Shown here: positions 35,301 through 46,045 of the stretch, one piece after another | How positions within the stretch are numbered: position 1 is the stretch's first letter | How the letters are laid out: the number at the start of each line of letters is the position of its first letter | NCBI RefSeq assembly: GCF_000002985.6 | Contig: NC_003283.11 | Location: forward strand, 1,178,001-1,242,000 | Direction: 5' to 3' | DNA from: Caenorhabditis elegans | Lineage: Eukaryota; Nematoda; Chromadorea; Rhabditida; Rhabditidae | Length of the DNA stretch: 64,000 bases | Notes under the pieces: model-generated | Told to the model about the DNA's origin: nothing | Databases searched by the model: none | Seen by the model: the letters and a program-made list of their open reading frames with translations, nothing else | Program-made: the position numbers and the translations under genes

Positions 35301-38300
35301 AAAAATTCAAAAAATCGAAATTTTGAATTTTTAAACTCGAAAATAAAACATTTTGAATTTTTCTAATTTTTAGAATTCGAAAAACGGAAAGTTTCGATTT
35401 TTTGAATTTTTTTAGTTCGAAAAATGTAAGATTTCTATTTTTTTGAATTTTAAAATTTTTTGAATTTTTAAAATTCATAAAAACGAAACTTTTCGTTTTT
35501 CGAACTATACAAATTCAAAAAATCGAATTCATTTCGTTTCTCGAATTTTAAAATTAAAAAAATCAAATTTTTTTATTTTTCGAATTCAAAAAGTTCAAAA
35601 AAATTGAAAATGTTAATTTTTCGATTTTTTAAAATTAAAAAAATCTAAATTTTTCGTTTTTCGAATTTTAATAATTCAAAAAATCGAAAAAAAAAAAACA
35701 ATTTTTAATCAGGAGAAAACCTTTTCGAATTTTCTGAAAAAATGCAAGAAACACGAAAAGCAAAATAAAATTCATTGTCCGAGAGGAGTCCCAGCATTTT
35801 TCGAAAATTGAATATTCCGTAAATACAAACTCCGGGAAAGGGGCGGAGAAATGGGCGGTGTTTGCAATTCTCTCGCGCACTTTTAGAGACATTTTTAGAG
35901 ACGAAATAAAAAAGTGCGCGAGGGAAGTGCAAACTCCGCCCATTTCTCCGCCCCTTTCCCTCGGTAATAAATATCAAATTTTCCAGAATTAAATCCCACG
36001 GAATCACTGGATTCCAGAGCGATCGTTCGGAATACGCGTACCTTCATTTTCGGCTTTGTGGACTTTTGATGCATCAGTAAGGCAGGCTGAGAGCAGGGGC
36101 TTTAAAGAAAACCCGAAAAAATTATCATTGGAGCGCGCTTGCTTCGTGTCGATTTACGGGAGCTCTCCATGTTTTTTAAAAATTTCTTTTGTTCTTTTTT
36201 TTTGAGTTTTTCAGCCTGTTTTCTCAATTTACTTCGATTTTTTGAGACATTTTTCGTGTCATTTTAATATTTTATTAGCTCAATTCCCTCCTCGAAATCT
36301 TATCTTTTCAAGTCAGAAAAAAACAAAAAAAAACTGGCAAAAAATCGACTAAAATAAAGGAAACTCTGAAAAACCGGAAAAAAAGCTCGAAATGAATTTT
36401 TTTTTTAAATAGAGGGCTCCCGTAAATCGACACGAAACAAGCGCGCTCCAACGAGAATTGCTTTGGGCGGCGCGATTTCAAGCTCATAAAAATAATATTA
36501 CGGTAACACTAAATTTTGAGAATGCGTATTGTGCAACATATTTGACGCGCAAAATATATCTCGTAGCGAAAACTACAGTAATTCTCTAAATTACTACTTT
36601 AGCGCGCTGGTGTCGATTTACGGGCTCGGTTTGAAAATAAATTCATTTTAAGAATCGAGCTCGTAAATCGACATAAGCGCTACAGTGGTTTTTTTACGTT
36701 TAAAGAATTACTGTAGTTTTCGCTACGAGATATTTTGCACACTACGCATTCTCAGAGTTTTGTGTTCTCGTAATATAAAATCGGAGAATTTTTCCCCAAT
36801 AGATAAATATTCAGAACTAATTTTCAGACTAACTACCGGCTTTTTTGAACACCTTCGCCGAGAATTTCCTCTTCAAATCAAGCTACACTGCCTTCTATGG
36901 AGCTACAAACGATTAGATGTTTGGGAGAAAATTTGTGTGGAAGAAGGTGAGGAATACTCGAACGAAATTTGTGTAAAAGTTGGAAATTAATTTTTTTTTT
37001 CAGGAAAAACTCGGTACGAAACTGTCCTAAAATCCGAGATCGCCAACCCGCTGGCCAGCAAGATGACCTTGAAATTTTTGAAAAATGAAAAAGTTGTCGA
37101 ATGGATTTCGGTAAGATATTAAAACCAAGGATGGGCGGCAATTGCCGGTTTGCCGATTTGCCGAAAGTTTTCAATTCCGGCAAGTTGTCGATTTGCCGGA
37201 AATTTTCAATTCCGGCACATTGATAATTTGTCGATTTGCCAAAAATTTTCAATTCCGGCAAATCTGCAATTTGCCTGTTTGCCGGTTTGCCGGAAGTTTT
37301 CAATTCTGGAAATTGGCATTTCTCCGGCAAACTCGTCAAATCTGCAATTTGCCTGTTTGCCGATTTATCGGAAATTTTTAATTCCGTCAAATTGTCAATT
37401 TGCCGATTTGCCGGAAATTTTCAATTCCGGCAAATTGATAATTTGTCGATTTGCCGAAAGTTTTCAATTCCGGCAAGTTGTCGATTTGCCGGAAATTTTC
37501 AATTCCGGCACATTGATAATTTGTCGATTTGCCAAAAATGTTCAATTCCGGCAAATCTGCAATTTGCCTGTTTGCCGGTTTGCCGGAAGTTTTCAATTCT
37601 GGCAATTGCCATTTCTCCGGCAAACTCGTCAAATCTGCAATTTGCCTGTTTGCCGATTTATCGGAAATTTTTAATTCCGTCAAATTGTCAATTTGCCGAT
37701 TTGCCGGAAATTTTCAATTCCGGCAAATTGATAATTTGTCGATTTGCCGAAAGTTTTCAATTCCGGCAAGTTGTCGATTTGCCGGAAATTTTCAATTCCG
37801 GCACATTGATAATTTGTCGATTTGCCAAAAATGTTCAATTCCGGCAAATCTGCAATTTGCCTGTTTGCCGGTTTGCCGGAAGTTTTCAATTCTGGCAATT
37901 GCCATTTCTCCGGCAAACTCGTCAAATCTGCAATTTGCCTGTTTGCCGATTTATCGGAAATTTTTAATTCCGTCAAATTGTCAATTTGCCGATTTGCCGG
38001 AAATTTTCAATTCCGGCAAATTGATAATTTGTCGATTTGCCGAAAGTTTTCAATTCCGGCAAGTTGTCGATTTGCCGGAAATTTTCAATTCCGGCACATT
38101 GATAATTTGTCGATTTGCCAAAAATTTTCAATTCCGGCAAATCTGCAATTTGCCTGTTTGCCGGTTTGCCGGAAGTTTTCAATTCTGGCAATTGCCATTT
38201 CTCCGGCAAACTCGTCAAATCTGCAATTTGCCTGTTTGCCGATTTATCGGAAATTTTTAATTCCGTCAAATTGTCAATTTGCCGATTTGCCGGAAATTTT

Positions 38301-41300
38301 CAATTCCGGCAAATTGATAATTTGTCGATTTGCCGAAAGTTTTCAATTCCGGCAAGTTGTCGATTTGCCGGAAATTTTCAATTCCGGCACATTGATAATT
38401 TGTCGATTTGCCAAAAATGTTCAATTCCGGCAAATCTGCAATTTGCCTGTTTGCCGGTTTGCCGGAAGTTTTCAATTCTGGCAATTGCCATTTCTCCGGC
38501 AAACTCGTCAAATCTGCAATTTGCCTGTTTGCCGATTTATCGGAAATTTTTAATTCCGTCAAATTGTCAATTTGCCGATTTGCCGGAAATTTTCAATTCC
38601 GGCAAATTGATAATTTGTCGATTTGCCGAAAGTTTTCAATTCCGGCAAGTTGTCGATTTGCCGGAAATTTTCAATTCCGGCACATTGATAATTTGTCGAT
38701 TTGCCAAAAATTTTCAATTCCGGCAAATCTGCAATTTGCCTGTTTGCCGGTTTGCCGGAAGTTTTCAATTCTGGAAATTGGCATTTCTCCGGCAAACTCG
38801 TCAAATCTGCAATTTGCCTGTTTGCCGATTTATCGGAAATTTTTAATTCCGTCAAATTGTCAATTTGCCGATTTGCCGGAAATTTTCAATTCCGGCAAAT
38901 TGATAATTTGTCGATTTGCCGAAAGTTTTCAATTCCGGCAAGTTGTCGATTTGCCGGAAATTTTCAATTCCGGCACATTGATAATTTGTCGATTTGCCAA
39001 AAATGTTCAATTCCGGCAAATCTGCAATTTGCCTGTTTGCCGGTTTGCCGGAAGTTTTCAATTCTGGCAATTGCCATTTCTCCGGCAAACTCGTCAAATC
39101 TGCAATTTGCCTGTTTGCCGATTTATCGGAAATTTTTAATTCCGTCAAATTGTCAATTTGCCGATTTGCCGGAAATTTTCAATTCCGGCAAATTGATAAT
39201 TTGTCGATTTGCCGAAAGTTTTCAATTCCGGCAAGTTGTCGATTTGCCGGAAATTTTCAATTCCGGCACATTGATAATTTGTCGATTTGCCAAAAATTTT
39301 CAATTCCGGCAAATCTGCAATTTGCCTGTTTGCCGGTTTGCCGGAAGTTTTCAATTCTGGCAATTGCCATTTCTCCGGCAAACTCGTCAAATCTGCAATT
39401 TGCCTGTTTGCCGATTTATCGGAAATTTTTAATTCCGTCAAATTGTCAATTTGCCGATTTGCCGGAAATTTTCAATTCCGGCAAATTGATAATTTGTCGA
39501 TTTGCCGAAAGTTTTCAATTCCGGCAATTTGTCGATTTGCCGGAAATTTTCAATTCCGGCAAATTGATAATTTGTCGTTTTGCCGAAAGTTTTCAATTCC
39601 GGCAAGTTGTCGATTTGCCGGAAATTTTCAATTCCGGCACATTGATAATTTGTCGATTTGCCAAAAATTTTCAATTCCGGCAAATCTGCAATTTGCCTGT
39701 TTGCCGGTTTGCCGGAAGTTTTCAATTCTGGAAATTGGCATTTCTCCGGCAAACTCGTCAAATCTGCAATTTGCCTGTTTGCCGATTTATCGGAAATTTT
39801 TAATTCCGTCAAATTGTCAATTTGCCGATTTGCCGGAAATTTTCAATTCCGGCAAATTGATAATTTGTCGATTTGCCGAAAGTTTTCAATTCCGGCAAGT
39901 TGTCGATTTGCCGGAAATTTTCAATTCCGGCACATTGATAATTTGTCGATTTGCCAAAAATTTTCAATTCCGGCAATTTGTCGATTTGCCGGAAATTTTC
40001 AATTCCGGCAAATTGATAATTTCTCGGTTTGCCGAAAGTTTTCAATTCCGGCAAATCTGCAATTTGCCTGTTTGCCGGTTTGCCGGAAGTTTTCAATTCT
40101 GGAAATTGCCATTTCTCCGGCAAACTCGTCAAATCTGCAATTTGTCTGTTTGCCGATTTACCGGAAATTTTTAATTCCGTCAAATTGTCAATTTGCCGGT
40201 TTGCCGGAAGTTTAAAATTCCGGCAAATTGATAATTTGTCGATTTGCCGAAAGTTTTCAATTCCGGCCATTTGTCGATTCGCTGGAAATTTTCAATTCCG
40301 GCAAATTGTCGATTTGCCGGAAGTTTTCAATTCCGGCAATTTGTCAATTTGCCGATTTGCCGAAAGTTTTCAATTCCGGCAATTTGTCGATTTGCTGGAA
40401 ATTTTCATTTCCGGCAAATTGGTAGTTTGTCGATTTGCTGGTTTGCCGGTTTGCTGGAAGTTTTCAATTCTGGCAATTTGTCAATTTGCCGATTTGCCTG
40501 AAATTCTCGATTTCGGCAACTGCTATTTTTCCGGTAAACTCGTCAAATCGGCAATTTGCCTGTTTGCCGATTTGCCGGAATTTTTCAATTATTGCAAATT
40601 GACAATTTGCCGATTTGCCGGAAAAAATCGTTTGCAGCCCACTTGTTCCCTCTCAATAAACCACTTTTTCCAGGATCCACGACCGCCGAAAAATCGCCAA
40701 AAAGCAGCAACTCGTCGTCTCGAAACTGCCATCGAATCGTTCATTCTCTACTCTTATAACAAATTCGGCGAAACTTTCAAATTTCCCGCCAAATTCCGAC
40801 GAATATTGCATACCTCAAAAACTGTTCGCTCCGTTTTGGAAGTTGTTTCAGATCCTGAAAATGCGGAATTCCTGTCGATTAAAGAGGCAAGAAAGACGGT
40901 AGAAGACGCGTCGGGATGCAAAATCGCGGTGAAAATTAAAAATAAAAGAATTGTGCCTAAATTGAAAGATGAGTCGGATGCTTCTGAAGATGGAGAATCC
41001 GAAAATTCTGACAGCGAGGATCTCATCAAGCACTCACATTCAATTGAGAGGAGCGCTTTTGAAGAAAGACGCGACGAGATTGAAAAAGTCCTTCAGAGAG
41101 CCGATCCGTCGAAGATTCGAGCAAAATTCCGGAAAAAGGACGAAATTCCCGAGGAAATCCTGTTGAGCAAGGAGTTGCGGCAGCAGAAAAGGGCGATGAC
41201 GAGAGCTGCGGAGAAGCTTGAGAGACTGGAAGCGAAGATCTGCTCGGCAGAGTTTATCGATGATGGGTCTGGATGCTCTTATTCTCAAGTTGACGAGGAT

Positions 41301-41789
41301 CTTTTAGAGAGGGAGAAGAAGCGGAAAAGGAAGAAATCTGAAGCTTCAGAAGTGGTGATCGGAACGGATCAGCTGGACACCGCTGAAGATCTTCAAGGCT
41401 CCAAAAAGAAGAAGCACGCAGAAGTACTGGAAGGAAAAGATCATGAAGATACTGGATGCTCTGATTCTCAACAAGTCATGGATCCTGAAGTTTGCGAGGA
41501 TCTCGTAGAGAAGGAGAAGAAAAAGAAGCGGAAAAGGAAGATCTCTGAAGCTTCAGAAGTCGTGATCGGAATGAATCAGATGGAGAGAGCTGAAGATCTT
41601 CAACGCTCGAAAAAGAAGAAGCACGCAGAAATACTGGAAGGAAACGATCATGAAGACTCTGAAAATCTGAAAAAACGCTCAAAAAAGAAGAAAAAGCGAA
41701 AAGACCACGACGCTGAATTTGATGCGGAACTGGACCTGGATTCTGAAAATTTGGATGAAGAACCAAAGAAAAGGAAGAAGCATTGTTAA
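29309..41789 (+). CDS. Nuclear Myb-like protein resembling TTF-I/Reb1 termination factors
   Basis: Eleven exons join in phase to 881 aa: 29309-29440, 29488-29528, 29889-29973, 30033-30123, 31045-31230, 32317-32622, 34196-34568, 35987-36076, 36828-36946, 37004-37110 and 40674-41789. The ATG directly follows tttccag. An acidic N-terminus precedes a segment starting KVFTVEESIQVFENWRKFA (about 122) and LCDGLPHRPACTIKMRA (about 178), which resembles the Myb/SANT-like region of RNA polymerase I termination factors. ENLEWSRLAEEI looks like a following Myb helix. The C-terminus is Lys/Glu-rich with basic nuclear-localisation runs and a tandem duplication of about 65 residues (41269-41455 and 41456-41655). 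Likely a DNA-binding nucleolar or nuclear protein. An alternative stop at 34608, if exon 7 is not spliced, would make two genes. Assignment is tentative; the exon chain is firm. Confidence 0.7.
29549..29778 (+). pseudogene. Internally deleted copy of GET1
   Basis: It begins with gcccaaaagtcgtcg and copies GET1 exon 2 (from 18505), jumps from base 18593 to 18934 at a shared attt, and continues through the end of exon 3, the stop and 3' UTR. The jump is not at an exon boundary, so this is a DNA-level duplication with deletion, not a processed retrocopy. It sits in intron 2 of the TTF-I-like gene, 20 bp past the donor. Confidence 0.88.
30346..30965. repeat. Large foldback with 200-bp arms in intron 4
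   Basis: Ends show the cactaaattctgagaatgcg and gcgaaaactacagt family blocks. Inner arms (gttcattaataaattatttt, acgtccccaatattggcaag) are near-perfect complements around a loop at about 30650. Confidence 0.8.
31290..32262. repeat. Two adjacent foldbacks (gatggagcgc family) in intron 5
   Basis: Elements at 31290-31760 and 31790-32262 both end in aaatctggaatttgat-type arms with cgtgcaagcgcgctccatcg. They resemble each other, so one probably duplicated from the other. Confidence 0.75.
32750..34185. repeat. AT-rich low-complexity tract filling intron 6
   Basis: Units of gaattttaaaaattcaaaaa and cgaaaaatcgaattttccg type repeat throughout. No exon between 32622 and 34196. Confidence 0.75.
34690..35700. 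repeat. AT-rich low-complexity tract in intron 7
   Basis: Same gaattttaaaaattc / tttttcgaactataaaaatt type. Its left flank (34587-34676) shares gcgcggacgaggaaaaa and ggccgtgtagtcct with intron 4 at 30146-30250. Confidence 0.7.
35835..35962. repeat. Foldback element in intron 7
   Basis: Arms gggaaaggggcggagaaatg and catttctccgcccctttccc pair around a loop near 35900 that also contains ctcgcgcactttt / aaaagtgcgcgag. Confidence 0.8.
36135..36776. repeat. Two foldbacks in intron 8
   Basis: 36135-36450 has ends ggagcgcgcttgcttcgtgt / acacgaaacaagcgcgctcc. 36500-36776 is the gcgaaaactacagtaat family with gtaacactaaattttgagaa ends. Confidence 0.75.
37130..40640. repeat. 293-bp higher-order repeat array filling intron 10
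   Basis: A GCCGGAAATTTTCAATTCCG minisatellite (subunits about 36-44 bp) is organised into 293-bp higher-order units. The landmark atttgccaaaaatttcaatt-like block recurs at about 37236, 37529, 37822, 38115, 38408, 38701, 38994 and 39287, then at 39658 and 40029 in units enlarged to 371 bp. Copies are nearly identical. There are almost no stop codons, so overlapping open frames of 243-295 codons arise on the plus strand and 98-153 on the minus. These are repeat artefacts unless shown to be translated. The 40180-40640 tail is more degenerate. Confidence 0.95.
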
Positions 41790-41935
41790 ACATTGTTAAA
41801 ACATTTTTATTGAAGTTGTTGTTGTTTATTCGATCGTTATATATAAGACTAATATAAGACAAAACAACCGTATATACTCGTGAATCACAGATCATTTTTA
41901 ATTTTCTCCTCCTTTTGGTTGACCGCAGCACATCC

Positions 41936-42558
41936 TCAAACCTCCGTAGCCTTCTGATGATTGACGATTGAATCTGAAATTTATTTTTTATTTATTGTAA
42001 ATTTCTAGAAATTAAAATTATTCGTGGTGTCAAGCTGTCGCTCATCGCTCCACTGCACACGAAATGGCGGGAAAAATATTTTTTTTTGTTGAAAATTTGT
42101 GACGCCACAGCTCACGGATTTCTGGCCTTTCTCATTGATTTTTTTTGTGCTCCATTGACAATCGCCTGACGGACAACGCGTGGGAAAGTCGAGTACTCCA
42201 CACGGACAAATACATTTAGTTTTACAACTAAAATCGCGACGCGACACGCAACTCGCCGTAAATCTACCCAAGATAAGGCCGAGCCAAAATGGCCTAGTTC
42301 GGCAAACTCTTACATAAACCTTTAGCTTTTTTAATTATTCAAAGTGCGCTGTGACATCACAAATTTTCAGTAAAAAATGTTTTCCCGTCATTTCGTGTGC
42401 AGTGGAGCGATGGGGCAGCCTGACACCAGCGCGCGCTCACCTTCAATCAACTTCCGTCGCTTCCGATCTGCATTGATAAAGTAGACAATGGAGAGAAGGA
42501 AGAAAATGACAACAAGGCACATCAATGTGTAGATCACGATTAGCCACGGTGACCACAT
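41936..42558 (-). CDS. Small single-pass membrane protein, 51 aa
   Basis: Exons 42558-42441 and 41973-41936 join in phase. The ATG lies two bases after a ttttcag, a likely SL trans-splice site. The protein has a short N-terminus (MWSPW), one strong hydrophobic segment (about residues 5-28, LIVIYTLMCLVVIFFLLSIV), a basic DRKRRKLIE stretch and a polar tail ending ATEV. It would be a membrane micropeptide of unknown function. Its 467-bp intron holds nested repeats (42027-42425). It is convergent with the TTF-I-like gene, with 146 bp between the stops. Confidence 0.6.
42027..42425. repeat. Palindromic element with a nested dispersed repeat
   Basis: Outer ends gtgtcaagctgtcgctc.. with ctccactgcacacgaaatgg, and ccatttcgtgtgcagtggag-like complement ending cagcctgacacc. 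Between the arms (42110-42300) lies a copy of the ccacacggacaaatac family. All of it is in the intron of the small membrane gene. Confidence 0.75.
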
Positions 42559-42647
42559 TCTGAAAATTTCGACTTTAAATAGAGGATTTTTGAACATTTT
42601 CCGGCGGAATCAAGACTTTAGTTAAAATTGATGCTTTTACTATTATT

Positions 42648-42955
42648 GGAACACAACATTCAGAGAATGCGTACTGCACAACATATCTGACGCGCAAAAT
42701 ATCTCGCAATCTACAGTAATTCTTTAAATGACTACTTTAGCGTAGGTGTCGATTTACTGAAATCATTTCGATGAAATGTTTAAAAAAAACTTCCACAAGC
42801 GAATTGGTTTCGAAAATCGAGATCCCGTAAAAAAAATCGCTACCAGCGCTACAGTAGTCTTTTAAAGAATTACTGTAGTTTTCGCTACAAGATATTTTGC
42901 GCGTCAAATATGTTGCGCAATACGCATTCTCAGAATTTTGTGTTTCCGCAATAAA
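42648..42955. repeat. Foldback of the gcgaaaactacagtaat family
   Basis: Left end ggaacacaacattcagagaa, right end ..cattctcagaattttgtgtt, with actgtagttttcgctac in the right arm. Confidence 0.7.
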
Positions 42956-43311
42956 GGATTTTTAACACTTTCTGGCGGAATGTACATAGTGAAGAAAAAT
43001 ATTCGGAACAATTTTTAAACACGGAGAAATTAGTGTTAAAACTTTAAAATCTTTAAAATCAAAACAAAATTTCGAATTATTTTTTCCGATTATTTTTGAA
43101 AAAAAAACAATTTTTTCGAGTTTTCGAGAATTTATCGGTTACTTTCAGACATTTTTTTTTCAATTCAGTCTATTTTTGCTCGGAAACTTTTTTGTTGGAA
43201 AAAAATCACAACATTAAAAAAAACAGAAAACAACTAATACGGGCTAACTGCGATTTCAAACTCAAAACAAGCGACCCTGGGTCCTGCCACGTGCAAACCT
43301 TTTTACAAATC

Positions 43312-43373
43312 GGCATGCGCCTTTAAGAGTGTACGGTAATCACCTACCGTACCTTTTTAAAGGCGCATGCTAT
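43312..43373. repeat. Short perfect hairpin
   Basis: Sequence gcatgcgcctttaa..gtacggta and its complement surround atcacc. This compact palindrome is flanked by inverted aaaccttttt/aaaaaggttt. Confidence 0.7.
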
Positions 43374-43679
43374 TTAAAAAAAAAGGTTTTGCAATCAGGT
43401 AATATCGATTTCAGCACACAGAAATGCTCTCGATTGCCTCTCCTCTCGATTAAAATATTTTATTATTCCCTCCCCTCACCATTTGTGGGCAGTCAGTTTG
43501 TTTGCTTTCTGACTCACAAAAGGAAGAAGACACTGCAATGAAATATGAAATTTTTTGCGAAAAACATCGCATCGATGACAAATAAATGAATTTAAGTTAT
43601 AGTTAGAATTATATATGATCTCGTGGCCGCGGAAACTAAAACTCGGCCAATTCCTTAAAAGAGTCAAAATTCGCACGGA

Positions 43680-43915
43680 ACTTAAGTTAGCACGGATTCC
43701 TGGCTTCCCTCATGAATTGAAATGGAAGAGTTTGCGCCGAACTAAACCATTTTGGCTCGGCCATATTTGGGTTAGATTTACGGCGCGTTGCGTGCCGCGC
43801 CGCGGCTCGATTTTAGTTGTAAAACTAAATTTATTTGTCCGTGTGGAGTACACGGCTTTCCTACGCGTTGTCCGGCAGGCGAATGTCAATGGAGCGCGAA
43901 ACACTTAATGAGAAA
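43680..43915 (-). repeat. Inverted copy of the ccacacggacaaatac family
   Basis: Minus-strand blocks gcgctccattgac, cgcctgccggacaacgcg, ccgtgtactccacacg and cgcggcgcggcacgcaac match the other three copies. Confidence 0.75.
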
Positions 43916-44396
43916 GGCAAGAATCCCGTGCTAAATTTTTCTGATAAAAATTATGAGCGTGGCCAAAATTTAAAAAAGTTCGAAAACTTAAAGGAAGGCC
44001 TGATAATAGAGAAAATACGGTAGATCAAAATCAAAAAATAAAACTTTTGAAAAGCCAAATTCTCATTGCCATCACCTCCGATTTTTCTTTTTCTCGCGTT
44101 TCTCACTCCCCTCACAATCTGTATTTACTTTTTATTTTATTTATATTCTAATAACTAGTTCTTTCTGTTTTCCTACTGCTGCGGCGGCGGAGGGGATACC
44201 ACTGCGCAAATAGTCACTACTTAAAAATTGATTTGAATCAAAGGGTTTGAGAATTGGAATTAATTTCGACTTTAAACAACAAATAGAAAATATAGTTCAA
44301 CTCTCCAACCCCGCAAAATGTTTTGGCACAAATTTTTGGACCTATTGCTTTTTTCGGCAATTTTTCATGTGTTTTGACAAAGCCTAAGCCTAATCA

Positions 44397-44462
44397 TTAA
44401 CCTATGCCTAAGGCTAAGCCTAAGCCTAAGCCTAGGCCTAGGTCTAAGCCTAAGCCTAACAC
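44397..44462. repeat. Interstitial telomere-like array (AAGCCT strand)
   Basis: About ten hexamers of taagcc with variants. TTAGGC is the nematode telomere repeat. It lies between the small membrane gene and madd-2. Bases 44463-44990 show no recognisable gene. Confidence 0.8.
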
Positions 44463-44992
44463 TAATTTTGAGAAAAGCAGCCATAACGTTTTGAGACTTG
44501 CATAATAAATTTTGCGGACTGTTTCAAATTGAAATTGATTTTTAAAAAATACTTCGGAACTAAAAGGATATTTCAGCTCCAAAAATGGAATTTATTGGAA
44601 AACTGGAAGTTTTGAATAATTTAAAAATTCTTGCCAAAAACAACTGCACCATTAAATATTTGAAAAATAAACAGCAACAAAAAACCATATCAAAAATGAT
44701 TCACACACCAGAGAGAATACAATTTTTCGAGCATGAGCTCAAGAGAGTGTGGTTAGTTTGTCTACATGAATACATATTTTTTATGTAGTGAACACATTTG
44801 TTTGCTCTTTGTTACAGTCAAGTATTTGGCAAAGAAGAACTGGTTTTTACAAGGGGTTAGAGGTTGTTGAAATTGTTAGTAGGTACTAGAATACTCAAAT
44901 AAAATATTCAAATTCATAAATTTCTGGGCGTTTTGTTTTGAATTGTCTCAACTAGCCCTAATATGTCATGTTAACATATTTCAAAAAATCTG

Positions 44993-45437
44993 TTAAAGGT
45001 GAAGTAGCGCCAGTGGAGAAATTGCTAAAAACCACTCCTTTGGTCCCAAAATGACAGAATATCATAATAAAACTTTTCAAAAAAAATTTTGAAAATTTTT
45101 TTATTTACTGTCAAAATGTGGTAATTACTCAGTTTTTGCCACTCATAATTTTGGAAGTCGACCAAAAAAAAAATTTGTTTCGACATTTTTTATGTTTTAA
45201 TTTTGTTTAAACATTTGTGTTAAAACATTGTAAGGGTCGAAACATGCGACATTTCATAAAATTTCTGCAAAAGCTCACATTTTTCAGAATTTTGGCAATT
45301 TGCCAAAACTTTGACCGAAAATTATGAAAAATCTAAAAAATTTTTTGGAGTGTTTCATTATGATATTCGGTTGTTTTGGATAAGTTTAGATAAGTGCATT
45401 TAGACAAAATCCCCACTGGCGCTACTCCACCTTCAAA
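44993..45437. repeat. Foldback element (gtagcgccagtggagaaatt family)
   Basis: Left end aaaggtgaagtagcgccagtg, right end cactggcgctactccacctt, with inverted aaccactcctttggtccc / ggttgttttggat inner arms. A left half of the same family is at 59612-59945. Confidence 0.75.
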
Positions 45438-46045
45438 TTGAAAAATTCTTATTAGCCTAATCAGTGTTTCAGTATAAATTTAAATGTACAAAGTTGTTCA
45501 CAAAGACCACATTTTGTATTGCAACTACACAAATTTTTCGTATTCTTGGAATTTTTCAGCAAAACTTTTGTTGAATTTGGAAGGCAATTCTGGCTGGAAA
45601 CTTGCCGACACAAACAAAACATGATAAAATTCAGAATCAAAAAGACCACCACACAGACAATAATCCCATGACATTATTGTGTGGAGTATACTTGAGGTGT
45701 AATGATGATATAATGGCATTGACTATTGGATAGCTAGTGAGGCTAGGCTAAGTGCATTATTCATTATTCAATATTCATTATTCAATGATCTGCAAATCGA
45801 ATCACCACGCGTGAGGAAAATAAAAGATTCAATGGTGTGGAAATATGCAAAACTTCCGCTTTTTGATTTTTGGATTTTTTTGGAATTAGGTTCGAGTTAT
45901 ATATATAAACTTTTTATTAAAAAGTTGCCGAGCTTAATTGAACAATTTACAAATAGTCCATAACATGTTGAACATGAATACCGGTTATAAATTTCAATGT
46001 TTTTTGGGGATGAAAGATTCTGGTCAAAAGTTTTTTAGGATCCAA

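Noticed and set aside
37236..40174. Overlapping 243-295 codon plus-strand frames and 98-153 codon minus-strand frames
   Set aside because: They exist in several frames and both strands of the same minisatellite, a result of stop-poor repeat composition rather than selection. Only the in-frame link to exon 11 is kept as a finding.
37130..40640. CRISPR-like array
   Set aside because: Regular repeats are present, but units are contiguous with no unique spacers and the context is eukaryotic.
44585..44788. 67-codon plus-strand frame
   Set aside because: Lys/Asn-rich composition typical of AT-rich DNA, with no splice or promoter context.
45461..45652. Cys-rich minus-strand frame with a hydrophobic start, like a secreted peptide
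   Set aside because: No ATG near the hydrophobic start (upstream stop), no acceptor at a sensible place and no family resemblance.
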